NCBI GenBank assembly: GCA_946482585.1
Contig: CAMLSI010000090.1
Span: 1 to 13,380 of the forward strand
Direction of reading: 5' to 3'
DNA length: 13,380 nt
Origin: an uncultured Lysobacteraceae bacterium
GTDB taxonomy: Bacteria > Pseudomonadota > Gammaproteobacteria > Xanthomonadales > Rhodanobacteraceae
The notes under the pieces are model-generated. The model saw nothing but the letters and a program-made list of their open reading frames with translations, was not told where the DNA came from and ran no database searches. A program made the translations under genes and the position numbers. Below, in pieces: positions 1 to 7,235 of the stretch; positions within the stretch are counted from its first letter, which is position 1; the number at the start of each line of letters is the position of its first letter.

Positions 1-23
1 CTCCGTGTCGGTTGCCGGCGCCG

Positions 24-431
24 TCAGTCCGCCAGGACGGCGTCGTAACCCTCCGCGCTGAACTCGATCAGGCAGAAGCCGTTGCCGAACGGATCGGCGA
101 GCCGGACGATGCGGCCCCAGGCCGCGCTGTCGATACCGCTTTCGCACACCGCGCCCGCGGCAATCGCGCGCGCGAGTGCGCGGTCGAGATCGTCGACGAC
201 GACGTCGAGGTGCACCGGCGTCCAATGGCGGTCGTAGTCGCGCACCTGCATCGGCGCGGCCGCGGTGCCGGCGGCGCGTTCGAGCAGATGGATCGTCGCG
301 TTCGCGCCGACGAGTTCAGCCACGCGGCGATCGAACAGATAGCGCGCGACCTGCAGATCGAGCGCGGCACAGTAGAACGCGCAGCCGCGCGGCAGGTCGG
401 GCAGATCGATATTGACGAGCACGCGTGCCAT
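24..431 (-). CDS. VOC-family (glyoxalase/bleomycin-resistance fold) protein
   Basis: A 135-residue single-domain protein of the vicinal oxygen chelate superfamily. It starts ARVLVNIDLPDL and shows the paired beta-alpha-beta-beta pattern. A central TPVHLDVVVDDLDRAL stretch carries a candidate metal ligand, His74. The C-terminal LADPFGNGFCLIEF is the usual VOC ending, with candidate ligand Glu123. No enzyme reaction can be assigned: the family includes glyoxalase I, dioxygenases, isomerases and antibiotic-binding proteins. I chose the ATG at 431 because GGAG lies 6 bases upstream of it. An in-frame ATG at 458 would add nine residues without a comparable ribosome-binding site. The gene is divergent from the DUF1697 gene and probably monocistronic in what can be seen. 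Confidence in the fold is high; in function, low. Confidence 0.85.
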   Translation of the reverse strand: MARVLVNIDLPDLPRGCAFYCAALDLQVARYLFDRRVAELVGANATIHLLERAAGTAAAPMQVRDYDRHWTPVHLDVVVDDLDRALARAIAAGAVCESGIDSAAWGRIVRLADPFGNGFCLIEFSAEGYDAVLAD

Positions 432-586
432 CTCGTTCTCCGCGATGTCGGCGGACACGCTAGCGTTGCGCGCGTCAACGCGGAGTGCTTGCGCACGGTC
501 GCGCCGATTGCGAACCTGCGCGCTTTGGCGCGGTCCCGATCGTCATCACGATCCGGATCGACACGATGTCACGAGGTCGCCCGACG

Positions 587-1120
587 ATGAAATTCGCCGT
601 ATTCCTGCGCAACGTCAATCTGGGCCGGCCGCGGTGCCCGAGCAGGTTGCAGTTCGAGGAGGCGTTCCTCGCCGCCGGCGCCGATGAGGCCGCGTCGTTT
701 CTCGTGAACGGCACACTCGTGTTCGCCGCGCCCGCCGCGCGCGCGAACGCGGTGCTGCGGCAGGCGACGGCGCGACTGCACGACGCCTGCGGTCTCGTCG
801 AGCCGGCCTTCCTGCGGCGCGTCGATGCGCTCGCACGGCTCGTCGCCGCAGACCCGTTCGCGGCCGTCGATCGCGATGCGGTCTACGAATGCGGCGTCAC
901 GTTCCTGTCGCCGCGCGTGACGTTGCCGGCATTGCCGATCCATTCGAGTCGCGGCGACGTCGATGTGTTCGCGTGCAACGGCAGCGAAGCGTTCAGCGTC
1001 TGCCGCAAGCTCGGCAGCAGTCCCGGCAGCCCGAATGCGCTCCTCGAAAAAGCCGGCGGCGCACCGGCGACGACGCGCGCCTGGAATACCATAGTCCGTC
1101 TCGTCGCCAAATTCGGCTAG
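587..1120 (+). CDS. DUF1697-family protein
   Basis: A 177-residue protein matching the DUF1697 pattern. The N-terminus MKFAVFLRNVNLG corresponds to the family's 'Y.ALLRG(I/V)N.GG' opening. A hydrophobic beta/alpha body follows, and the C-terminus ATTRAWNTIVRL is the characteristic 'TxRNWxT(V/I)xRL' box. The family is widespread in bacteria, cytoplasmic, and has no established biochemical role. The start at 587 is chosen because the family begins with exactly this strand; longer in-frame starts at 485 and 566 add residues unlike the family. The opening is slightly degenerate (NVNLGRPRC in place of a GG turn). The GFA gene starts 25 bp downstream, so the two are likely cotranscribed. Confidence 0.82.
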   Translation: MKFAVFLRNVNLGRPRCPSRLQFEEAFLAAGADEAASFLVNGTLVFAAPAARANAVLRQATARLHDACGLVEPAFLRRVDALARLVAADPFAAVDRDAVYECGVTFLSPRVTLPALPIHSSRGDVDVFACNGSEAFSVCRKLGSSPGSPNALLEKAGGAPATTRAWNTIVRLVAKFG

Positions 1121-1145
1121 CGACGACATTTCGAGGAGAACGACG

Positions 1146-1493
1146 ATGAACTATCGCGGCAGTTGCCATTGCGGCAATGTGAAATTCGAGGCCGAAGGCA
1201 CGATAGACGGGGCGCTGTCCTGCAACTGTTCCATGTGCCAGCGGCGCGGCTCGCTGCTCTGGTTCCTGCCGCGCGACGCGGTGCGGCTGACCACGCCGGA
1301 GTCCGACCTCTCGACCTATACGTTCAACCACCACGTGATCCGGCATCGCTTCTGCCCGAACTGCGGCATCCATGTATTCGGCGAAGGCACCGATCCCAAA
1401 GGCAACCGCGTCGCCGCGGTGAACATCCGCAGCCTCGAAGACCTCGAGCTCGACGGCATCCCGGTACAGCATTTCGACGGCCGCTCGCGCTGA
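1146..1493 (+). CDS. GFA / CENP-V family zinc-binding protein
   Basis: A 115-residue protein of the glutathione-dependent formaldehyde-activating enzyme (GFA, CENP-V/Mis18-like) fold. Zinc ligands are visible in order: Cys7 and Cys9 in SCHCG, Cys26/Cys28/Cys31 in SCNCSMC, and Cys70/Cys73 in RFCPNCG. That is the family's usual seven-cysteine, two-zinc arrangement. One member (Gfa of Paracoccus) was linked to S-hydroxymethylglutathione formation, but most homologues are uncharacterised, so formaldehyde chemistry here is only a possibility. GAGGAG sits about 7-12 bases before the ATG, supporting this start. It follows the DUF1697 gene by 25 bp. A perfect hairpin overlaps its stop codon. Confidence 0.9.
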   Translation: MNYRGSCHCGNVKFEAEGTIDGALSCNCSMCQRRGSLLWFLPRDAVRLTTPESDLSTYTFNHHVIRHRFCPNCGIHVFGEGTDPKGNRVAAVNIRSLEDLELDGIPVQHFDGRSR

Positions 1494-1508
1494 TCGCCCG
1501 CGGCGATC
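1492..1508. terminator. Inverted repeat overlapping the GFA stop codon
   Basis: GATCGCC and GGCGATC form a perfect 7-bp stem with a 3-base loop, beginning inside the TGA of the GFA gene. Two further pairs (one G-U) extend it. There is no T-tract, so intrinsic termination is not assured. It could instead stabilise the 3' end of the mRNA. Confidence 0.4.
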
Positions 1509-1667
1509 GGCAATCGTCGGGGCGTGGCGTGACGCCGCCGTTCGATCACGCAGGCGGCGCTCGCTACAACCTACGGATCCGTTCAGCCTCGCCGACTTAG
1601 CCTGCGACCGTTCGACCGCTACAGCGCCGCGGGTCGTCTACCCGTATCTTCTGGGGAGAACCTTTCC

Positions 1668-1937
1668 ATGCGTGGTCTGATCCTCGCCGCCGGCCTGCTT
1701 GCGGCCGGCCTTGCCGTCGCCGCCGATACCTATCGCAGCGGCACTCGCGTGATCACCGTCGGCGACAGCGCCGCCAAGCTCAGCCAGATCGTCGGCACGC
1801 CGACGTTCAAGGAACCGATCGAGAGCAAGGAGGGCGGCCGCGAAGGCGAACGTTGGCAGTACGCGCTCGACGGCAAGACCGTCACGTTCGAGATCCGCAA
1901 CGGCACCGTGGCCGCGATCGCCGAGCGGCGCGACTGA
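1668..1937 (+). CDS. Small exported DUF2845-like protein
   Basis: An 89-residue protein with an N-terminal signal peptide: a short basic start, a hydrophobic core at about residues 4-17, and probable cleavage after AVAA near residue 19. The mature part reads TYRSGTRVITVGDS.AKLSQIVGTP, then E(R)WQYALDGKTVTFEIRNGTVAAI. This follows the DUF2845 plan: an 'R.G..lv..GDS..ev....G.P' opening, a Trp-Tyr strand, and a final 'l.F.nG.v..I' hairpin. Related small periplasmic folds (SmpA/OmlA-like) mediate protein contacts, but no partner is indicated here. GGGGAG lies about 9 bases upstream of the ATG. It stands alone, with 174 bp before it and a convergent neighbour after it. Family assignment is by pattern only. 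Confidence 0.75.
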   Translation: MRGLILAAGLLAAGLAVAADTYRSGTRVITVGDSAAKLSQIVGTPTFKEPIESKEGGREGERWQYALDGKTVTFEIRNGTVAAIAERRD

Positions 1938-1947
1938 CGAGGGCGCC

Positions 1948-1984
1948 GCCGGTTGGGGCGAGCCGCCGGCAAGCCCCAGCCGGC
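1948..1984. terminator. 12-bp inverted repeat, probable terminator of the DUF2845-like gene
   Basis: The arms at 1948-1959 and 1973-1984 pair over 12 bp with one G-U and a 13-base loop. The stem starts 11 bases after the stop codon and lies between convergent genes, as expected for a terminator. No run of T follows, so it may act in both directions or need Rho. Confidence 0.5.
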
Positions 1985-2125
1985 AGGCGATTCCGGGCGC
2001 AGGACGCCGGGCGAAGCGATCGGCGCCGCAATGCTCGAAAAGCTGTCCCGCGCCGTCGTTGCTTCGACGCGGCTCGCAGCAGGGCGACCTCATTCGGCTC
2101 GTTGCGCCCTATACGACTCGTCGAT

Positions 2126-2953
2126 CTAACGTTCGACGAGTTTCAGCACGAACCGCTCCGCGTACGCCGCGCGCTGCCGCTCGTCGAGGATGATTCCGTC
2201 GAGCTCGAGCCGCCGCAGCTTCGGCAATCGCGCGAGCAGCGGCAGCAGCCCATCCGGATCGAAGGTCGCAGCCGGATCGGCATGTCCCAGCGAGAGGTAC
2301 TCGAGTTCGGGTAGCGCCTCGAGTGTCGCGATGCCTGCCAGTGTCACCGGCGTTTGCCAGAGATCGAGTTCGCGCAGCGCGCGCAGCCGCACGATCGTGC
2401 GCAATCCCGTATCGGTCAGCGGATTGCCGGCGAGAAACAGCGACTGCAGACGCACATCCGGCAGCAGCACGGCGACCTTGGCGTCGTCGATCCGGCTGTC
2501 CTCCAGGCTGAGCCGCTCGAGTGCGGGCATCCCCGCGAGCGCGGCGAGCGCCTGTGGCGTCACCGTGGCATCCATCGCGAAAAACGTCTGCAGGGAAGGG
2601 CTGCGCGAAATCGCGATCAGGTCGTCGGGCCGCAGCACGTAAGCGGCGACCAACAGGGCTTTGAGCGTCCGCGCCGTCTCGAAGCCGCGCAACGTGCCGC
2701 CGGCACGCAATTCGAGCAGGTGCAACGTCTCCAGTTCCGGCGTCTGCAGCACGGCGGCGATCGCCGCGCGCGTCGCCGGGCACCAGATCCGAAGCCGTTC
2801 GAGCGCGGGCAGGGAAGCGATCGCCTGCGCATGCCGCAGCGAGAAGATCGCGTCGTCGGAAATGCTCAGCGCCCGCAGCGACGGGTTCGTCGCGAGCGTA
2901 CGCAGTTCGGCCGCTTCGGGGAGTCCGGAAAAATCGACCTCGGCGGCTCCCAT
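2126..2953 (-). CDS. Leucine-rich-repeat protein, cytoplasmic
   Basis: A 275-residue protein made almost wholly of irregular leucine-rich repeats. Successive strands read LRALSISDD, LERLRIWCP, LETLHLLEL, LKALLVAAY, LQTFFAMDA, LERLSLEDS, LQSLFLAGN, LRELDLWQT, LEYLSLGHA and LRRLELDGI at a spacing of about 22-26 residues. There are about ten repeats in total. No signal peptide or membrane segment is seen, so it should be cytosolic and serve as a binding scaffold; the partner is unknown. The ATG at 2953 is the only reasonable start after the upstream gene ends at 2965, leaving 11 bp between them. A GGAG is present but only one base from the ATG, so translation may be coupled to the upstream Mpo1-like gene. 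Confidence 0.8.
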   Translation of the reverse strand: MGAAEVDFSGLPEAAELRTLATNPSLRALSISDDAIFSLRHAQAIASLPALERLRIWCPATRAAIAAVLQTPELETLHLLELRAGGTLRGFETARTLKALLVAAYVLRPDDLIAISRSPSLQTFFAMDATVTPQALAALAGMPALERLSLEDSRIDDAKVAVLLPDVRLQSLFLAGNPLTDTGLRTIVRLRALRELDLWQTPVTLAGIATLEALPELEYLSLGHADPAATFDPDGLLPLLARLPKLRRLELDGIILDERQRAAYAERFVLKLVER

Positions 2954-2964
2954 GCTCCGGCGCG

Positions 2965-3462
2965 TCAGTACGAAATGCCCGCCTTGCGCAGCAGCTTCGC
3001 GACGATCCAGGCCGGACCGATCAGCAGATAGGCGAGGTCGGTCAGGAACGACGGGCGCTTGCCTTCGATGTGGTGACCGACGAACTGCGCGATCCAGGCG
3101 ATCACGAACACGCCGATGGCGAGATACAGCAGGTTCGCCGCGCCTAGCTCGCGATACAGCAGTTCGGTGATGGCGCCGAGCGCGACGAACACGAGGAACA
3201 TCGCGAGGCCCAGCGTGCGCGACAGCCGCAGGTAGAACGCGGTCGCGAAGAACATGGCGACGCCGGCCCAGAGTCCGGCGCGGCCGAGCAGCGACGGCAC
3301 CGGCACGACCCAGAGCGCGGCGATCACCGTCCACAGAATGGCCGGCACGCAGATCCAATGGATCAGCACGTTGGTCGAGTTGCGGTGATCTTCGGCGTAG
3401 TTGCCGAGCCAGCGATCGACCTCGCGGCGCGGATCGGAATCGGTATGGACCGTGGCGTTCAT
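2965..3462 (-). CDS. Mpo1-like (DUF962) membrane protein
   Basis: A 165-residue protein of the Mpo1/YGL010w (DUF962) family. Hallmarks are W-x-x-x-Y-x-x-x-H-R-N-x-x-N-x-x-I-H-W-I-C-V-P near residues 18-40 and AQFVGHHIEGKRPSFL at about 125-140. Conserved histidines are at 26, 35, 130 and 131. There are four or five hydrophobic segments (roughly 33-52, 62-78, 82-99, 108-126 and 142-157). The yeast founder Mpo1 is an Fe(II)-dependent dioxygenase that alpha-oxidises 2-hydroxy fatty acids in the ER membrane. A similar role in the bacterial inner membrane is plausible but inferred. GGGAG lies 6 bases before the ATG. It is the first gene of a two-gene unit with the LRR protein. Confidence 0.9.
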   Translation of the reverse strand: MNATVHTDSDPRREVDRWLGNYAEDHRNSTNVLIHWICVPAILWTVIAALWVVPVPSLLGRAGLWAGVAMFFATAFYLRLSRTLGLAMFLVFVALGAITELLYRELGAANLLYLAIGVFVIAWIAQFVGHHIEGKRPSFLTDLAYLLIGPAWIVAKLLRKAGISY

Positions 3463-3540
3463 CGAACACTCCCGCAGGCTGGCGAGGGACTGCGCAAGCT
3501 TAGCGCGATCCCGTGCGAAGACGCACGCCGCATTGCCGTG

Positions 3541-4308
3541 TCAGGTGAACGCGGTTTCGTGTTCGTCGATGAGGTCGATGCCGCAGGCGAGGTGTTCGAT
3601 CCAGTCGAGGAAGCGTCCGATGGTGACCGGGTCGGCGAACGGCCGGCCATGCTGCGGCACGATCATGCGCGGCGCGAGCGCGCGGACGCGCCGCGCCCAT
3701 AGCCGGCAGACCTTGTTCGAGGCCATGTAGCGCCGATGGAACGCGGCCATGGTCGGCACGTGCGCCTCGAAGTCGGTCACGGGCCGGTAGTCGCCGTCGA
3801 CCATGGACGCGCCCAGGTCGCCCGAAAACAAGATGCCGCTGACCGTGTCGTAAAAGTGGAAATTGCCGACACTGTGCAGGAAATGCGCCGGCAGCGCGCG
3901 GACCTGCGTCGTGCCGAGCGGAATCCCGGCACCGTGATCCGGCAGCAGCAGATAGCGGTCGGCGCCGGAATCTTTCTGATAATGCGGCACCGCGTGCGGG
4001 ATGAAGCGGCCCCAGAGCCGCGAGCAGACCACGATCGCCGGCGTGTACAGCAGCCAGCGGTCGACCGACCCGATGATGTCGGGGTCCTGGTGCGACGCGA
4101 ACACGTACGTCAGTTCGCGCAGAGGCACGTAGCGCGACAGCGCGAGGCTCAGCGGCGTGTAGACGAGCGCGCCGCCGGGATCGATGAGCGCAGACTGGTC
4201 GCCGTCGACGATCAGGAACTGATTCGCCTGCACACCCTCGTCGCCGCGCACCAGGTCATGGAACGCGACGACGAGATGGGAATCGCTGCGGAACAACTCG
4301 GTGGGCAT
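3541..4308 (-). CDS. Flavodiiron-like metallo-beta-lactamase-fold protein (ODP type)
   Basis: A 255-residue MBL-fold protein resembling the di-iron module of flavodiiron proteins without a flavodoxin domain, as in oxygen-binding di-iron proteins (ODP). The metal set is visible: H73-Q-D75-P-D77 replaces H-x-E-x-D-H, then His145 in HFLHSVGNF, Asp164 in FSGDLG and His220 in PQHG. The strand FLIVDGDQSALIDPGG (31-46) is the typical N-terminal sheet. Known relatives bind or reduce O2 or NO; lacking the flavodoxin part, this one would need a separate electron donor or act as a sensor. No good ribosome-binding site precedes the ATG. A perfect TTGAT-N4-ATCAA site 66 bp upstream suggests induction at low oxygen. 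Mpo1 lies 78 bp downstream on the same strand. Confidence 0.85.
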   Translation of the reverse strand: MPTELFRSDSHLVVAFHDLVRGDEGVQANQFLIVDGDQSALIDPGGALVYTPLSLALSRYVPLRELTYVFASHQDPDIIGSVDRWLLYTPAIVVCSRLWGRFIPHAVPHYQKDSGADRYLLLPDHGAGIPLGTTQVRALPAHFLHSVGNFHFYDTVSGILFSGDLGASMVDGDYRPVTDFEAHVPTMAAFHRRYMASNKVCRLWARRVRALAPRMIVPQHGRPFADPVTIGRFLDWIEHLACGIDLIDEHETAFT

Positions 4309-4339
4309 GGACGGCGGCCGGCGGCATCGAAGGTCACAC

Positions 4340-4345
4340 AGCCTA
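4340..4345 (-). promoter_or_regulatory. Candidate -10 element of the ODP-like gene
   Basis: Read on the minus strand this is TAGGCT, a moderate -10 match. Its spacing to the FNR-type box (box centre 32 bp from the hexamer centre) is what a class II FNR promoter requires. No -35 is expected in such promoters. It is weak taken alone. Confidence 0.35.
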
Positions 4346-4367
4346 GTCGCCGCCGCACGCCCGGCTC

Positions 4368-4381
4368 TTGATTTCGATCAA
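4368..4381 (-). promoter_or_regulatory. FNR/Anr-type operator upstream of the ODP-like gene
   Basis: TTGATTTCGATCAA is an exact match to the FNR-family consensus TTGAT-N4-ATCAA, and lies between purC and the ODP-like gene. On the minus strand a possible -10 (TAGGCT, 4345 to 4340) would place transcription start near 4333. That puts the box centre at about -41.5, the classical class II activation position. Site identity is seen; the promoter placement is inferred. Confidence 0.7.
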
Positions 4382-4428
4382 TCCGTCGGCGGCCGGTTCG
4401 TTGCGCGGGCCGGAACGGCGCCGATCGC

Positions 4429-5325
4429 TCAGTCCAGTGTGATGTCGGCGAGCCGCTTCAGCGCTTCCGCGTATTTGGCCGCGGTCGCCGCGATCACCGA
4501 CGCGGGCACGTGCGGGCCCGGCGCGGTCTTGTTCCAGCCCAGCGTCTCGAGATAGTCGCGGACGAATTGCTTGTCGTAGCTCGGCGGGCTGATGCCGACG
4601 CGGTATTCGTCGGCCGGCCAGAAGCGCGAGGAGTCCGGCGTCAGCATCTCGTCCATGATGTGGAGCTTGCCGTTCTCGTCGGTGCCGAACTCGAACTTCG
4701 TATCGGCGATGAGGATGCCGCGCTCCGCCGCGTAGGCCGCAGCCCAGCGATAGATGCGCAAGGTCGCGTCGCGCACCTGTTCGGCGAGATCGCCGCCGAC
4801 GCGGGCAACCAGCGTATCGAAGCTGATGTTTTCGTCGTGGTCGCCGACCGCGGCCTTGGTCGACGGCGTGAAGATCGGTTCCGGCAATTGCTCGGCCTGA
4901 CGCAGCCCGGCCGGCAGGGCGATGCCGCAGAGCGAGCCGGTGGCCTGATAGTCCTTCCAGCCCGAGCCGATCAGGTAACCCCGGGCGATCGCCTCCACTG
5001 GCACCGGCCTAAGCCGCTTCGTGATGACGCTGCGGCGCGCGTAGGTCGAAAGATCCGTGCCGGCCGGCAGCACGTTGCCGATGTCCTTGCCGGTCAGGTG
5101 GTTGGGGCACAGGTGCGCGGTCTGCGCGAACCAGTAGTTGGACATCTGGCAGAGCATCTCGCCTTTGCCCGGGATAGGGTCGGGCAGCACCACGTCGAAG
5201 GCGCTGAGGCGGTCGCTCGCGACGATCAGCAGTTCCTGCGCCGACAGCGCATAGACGTCGCGCACTTTGCCGCGGTGGATCAGGTCGAGACCGGGCAGGT
5301 GGGATTCGCTCAGGGTCGTAAGCAC
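4429..5325 (-). CDS. purC: SAICAR synthase (phosphoribosylaminoimidazole-succinocarboxamide synthase)
   Basis: PurC condenses CAIR with aspartate using ATP to give SAICAR, in cytosolic de novo purine synthesis. From a GTG start the product is 298 residues, the length of the 'long' (yeast-like) bacterial PurC. Motifs in order are HRGKVRDVY (17-25), ASDRLSAFD (36-44), [10 protein letters not shown] (109-118), FTPSTKA (152-158), ADTKFEFG (207-214) and [12 protein letters not shown] (225-236). I prefer the GTG at 5325 because GGAG sits 7 bases upstream and homologues start near the L-P-G-L segment. An in-frame ATG at 5352 would add nine residues and lacks a ribosome-binding site. It is divergent from the cytochrome c gene. 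Confidence 0.96.
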   Translation of the reverse strand: MLTTLSESHLPGLDLIHRGKVRDVYALSAQELLIVASDRLSAFDVVLPDPIPGKGEMLCQMSNYWFAQTAHLCPNHLTGKDIGNVLPAGTDLSTYARRSVITKRLRPVPVEAIARGYLIGSGWKDYQATGSLCGIALPAGLRQAEQLPEPIFTPSTKAAVGDHDENISFDTLVARVGGDLAEQVRDATLRIYRWAAAYAAERGILIADTKFEFGTDENGKLHIMDEMLTPDSSRFWPADEYRVGISPPSYDKQFVRDYLETLGWNKTAPGPHVPASVIAATAAKYAEALKRLADITLD

Positions 5326-5370
5326 GGCCGGGCTCCGCAGGGAAACGCGCATTGTAGCGGGCCGCCCGGC

Positions 5371-5376
5371 TAGAAT
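5371..5376 (+). promoter_or_regulatory. Candidate -10 for the cytochrome c / djlA unit
   Basis: TAGAAT lies 27 bases before the cytochrome ATG in the purC divergent gap and is one base from the sigma70 -10 consensus. No convincing -35 stands 16-18 bases upstream, so this is weak. Confidence 0.3.
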
Positions 5377-5403
5377 CGCGCCGTTTTCCGCTGCGGTCCC
5401 GAT

Positions 5404-5721
5404 ATGACACGTCCTGTTGCGGCCGCCGCGGCGGCCCTGAGCCTGCTTGCGTTCGCCTCCGCCGCTATCGCCCAGACGCCGGCCCGGCCGGCCCGTCTCG
5501 GACTCTGCGCGTCCTGCCACGGCGAAAGCGGTCGTTCGCTGATGAAGGGCACGCCGCACCTGGCCGGGCAGGATCTGGACTATCTCAGGGCCGCGCTGGC
5601 CGCCTACCGCAGCGGCGCGCGCGATGTCGCGGTCATGCGTGCCGCGGTCGGCGCGCTGACGACCGCCGAACTCGACGAACTGGCGGTGTGGTTCGCGGCG
5701 CAACCGCCCGCGCCGCCATGA
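5404..5721 (+). CDS. Small periplasmic c-type cytochrome (class I)
   Basis: A 105-residue exported monoheme cytochrome c. An Ala/Leu-rich signal peptide covers about residues 5-23 (cleavage around AIA-Q). The heme-binding motif CASCH is at 35-39, and the probable axial Met78 is in ARDVAVM. The last helix, [17 protein letters not shown], is typical of cytochrome c4/c5-like domains ('M...v..Ls..ei..lA.yy'). It is expected to shuttle electrons in the periplasm toward an oxidase, but the partner is not visible. The stop codon overlaps the djlA start (TGA within ATGATG), so the two are translationally coupled. This is an unusual partner for djlA, and I infer no shared function. Confidence 0.92.
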   Translation: MTRPVAAAAAALSLLAFASAAIAQTPARPARLGLCASCHGESGRSLMKGTPHLAGQDLDYLRAALAAYRSGARDVAVMRAAVGALTTAELDELAVWFAAQPPAPP

Positions 5722-6509
5722 TGAAATGGCTGGGCAAGATCGTCGGCGGACTGGTCGGCCTGTTGCTGCTGCGCCATCCGCTCGGCGTCGTGCTCGGCAT
5801 GCTCGCGGGGCATCTGTTCGACAACGGTACGTTCGCGCTGCGCGACTCGCCGCGGCGGCGCGTCGCGCAGAGCTTCTTCGACCTCCTGTTCGCGTTCGTC
5901 GGCGCGCTGGCCAAGGCCGACGGCCGCGTGTCCGAACGCGAGATCGCCGCGACCGAACTGCTGATGCAGCGCCTCGGCCTCGATGCGGCGCAGCGCCGCG
6001 AAGCGATACTGCGGTTCAATGCGGGCAAGACGCCGGGCTTCGACGTCGACCGCGTCATCAACGATCTGCGCCTGTGGTGCCTGGGACGACGCGATCATGC
6101 CTACGTACTCATCGACGTCGTGCTGGACGTGGTATTCGCCGACGGCGGCGGCACCCAGCGCGAACAACTGCTGCGACGTCTCTGCGCTGCGCTCAACGTG
6201 CAGGAACACGAGATCGCCGTGCTCGCCGCGATGAAAGGCCATACCTGGCACGCGGGTCAGTGGACCTCGTCGCGCACCGCGCCGCCGCCGCCGCGGCAGA
6301 AGGGCGGCACCGATCCTTACGCCGTGCTCGGCGTCGCGCGCGACAGCGACGAGCGCAGCATCAAGCGCGCCTGGCGCAAGCTCATGAGCGAGCATCATCC
6401 CGACAAGCTCGGCGACGTGCCCGCCGCGCTGCGCGAGCGCGCCGAACAGCGCGCGCGCGACATCAACACCGCGTACGAACGCATCAAGAGCGAACGCGGT
6501 TTCCGCTGA
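5718..6509 (+). CDS. djlA: DjlA-type membrane-anchored DnaJ co-chaperone
   Basis: A 263-residue protein with the complete DjlA architecture. An N-terminal membrane segment (about 7-34, glycine-rich as in E. coli DjlA) is followed by a TerB-like helical domain (about 50-172) containing [12 protein letters not shown] Pro-rich linker (189-193) leads to a C-terminal J domain (199-263) with DPYAVLGV and the essential HPD at 227-229. It stimulates DnaK ATPase at the inner membrane; E. coli DjlA (271 residues) affects capsule and envelope stress signalling. The start is the first ATG of ATGATG, overlapping the cytochrome stop; the second ATG (5721) is equally possible. rpe follows after 37 bp. Confidence 0.95.
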   Translation: MMKWLGKIVGGLVGLLLLRHPLGVVLGMLAGHLFDNGTFALRDSPRRRVAQSFFDLLFAFVGALAKADGRVSEREIAATELLMQRLGLDAAQRREAILRFNAGKTPGFDVDRVINDLRLWCLGRRDHAYVLIDVVLDVVFADGGGTQREQLLRRLCAALNVQEHEIAVLAAMKGHTWHAGQWTSSRTAPPPPRQKGGTDPYAVLGVARDSDERSIKRAWRKLMSEHHPDKLGDVPAALRERAEQRARDINTAYERIKSERGFR

Positions 6510-6546
6510 TCGCCGCCACCGAATCTTTCTTCACCGAGACCTTGCC

Positions 6547-7224
6547 ATGTCCCGCCAGCCTGCCGTCATCGCCCCGTCCATCCTCTCCGCCGATTTCGCG
6601 CGCCTCGGCGACGAAGTGAATGCCGTCATCGATGCGGGTGCCGACTGGGTGCACTTCGACGTGATGGACAATCACTACGTGCCGAACCTCACCATCGGTC
6701 CGCTGGTCTGCGAAGCGCTGCGCAAGCACGGCGTGACGGCGCCGATCGACGTGCACCTCATGGTCAAGCCGGTCGATCGCATCGTGCCGGACTTCGCCAA
6801 GGCGGGTGCCACGTACATCTCGTTCCACCCGGAAGCGTCCGAGCACGTCGACCGCACCATCCAGCTGATCCGCTCGCACGGCTGCAAGCCCGGCCTCGTA
6901 TTCAATCCGGCCACGCCGCTGAACTGGCTCGACCACGTGCTCGACCAGCTCGATCTCGTGCTGATCATGTCGGTCAATCCGGGCTTCGGCGGACAGAGCT
7001 TCATTCCGTCGGCGCTCGACAAGCTGCGCCGCGTGCGCGAGCTCATCGACCGCAGCGGTCGCGACATCCGCCTGGAAATAGACGGCGGCGTGAAGCCCGA
7101 CAACATCGCCGAGATCGCCGCGGCCGGCGCCGATACCTTCGTCGCGGGTTCCGCGATCTTCGCCAAGCCCGACTACGCCGAGGTCATCCGCAGCATGCGC
7201 GCGGAGCTCGCGCGCGCCGGCTGA
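6547..7224 (+). CDS. rpe: Ribulose-phosphate 3-epimerase
   Basis: A 225-residue TIM-barrel enzyme interconverting ribulose 5-phosphate and xylulose 5-phosphate in the pentose phosphate pathway. Signature segments are APSILSADF (9-17, Ser11), [13 protein letters not shown] (35-47, metal ligands His36 and Asp38), DVHLMV (68-73, His70), [12 protein letters not shown] (141-152) and LEIDGGV (176-182, catalytic Asp179). Length is standard. GAGACC precedes the ATG at a loose spacing. The end is 7 bp from the convergent sortase gene. CTGAG-N5-CTCAG (7221-7235) spans both stop codons and is the only candidate end signal. Confidence 0.97.
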   Translation: MSRQPAVIAPSILSADFARLGDEVNAVIDAGADWVHFDVMDNHYVPNLTIGPLVCEALRKHGVTAPIDVHLMVKPVDRIVPDFAKAGATYISFHPEASEHVDRTIQLIRSHGCKPGLVFNPATPLNWLDHVLDQLDLVLIMSVNPGFGGQSFIPSALDKLRRVRELIDRSGRDIRLEIDGGVKPDNIAEIAAAGADTFVAGSAIFAKPDYAEVIRSMRAELARAG

Positions 7225-7235
7225 GGCGATCTCAG
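7221..7235. other. Short inverted repeat spanning the rpe and sortase stop codons
   Basis: CTGAG and CTCAG form a 5-bp stem with a 5-base loop across the 7-bp convergent junction. It is too short to be called a bidirectional terminator with confidence. Confidence 0.25.

Noticed and set aside
538..553. GATCGT-N4-ACGATC dyad between the VOC and DUF1697 genes
   Set aside because: A short repeat in GC-rich DNA with no matching promoter elements; not convincing as an operator.
2126..3469. 447-codon reading of the LRR gene extending through the Mpo1 gene
   Set aside because: The first 172 codons are an out-of-frame reading of the Mpo1 gene, whose own frame shows clear family motifs.
5353..5703. 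N-terminal extension of purC to 5703
   Set aside because: It is antisense to the cytochrome gene and lacks PurC similarity.
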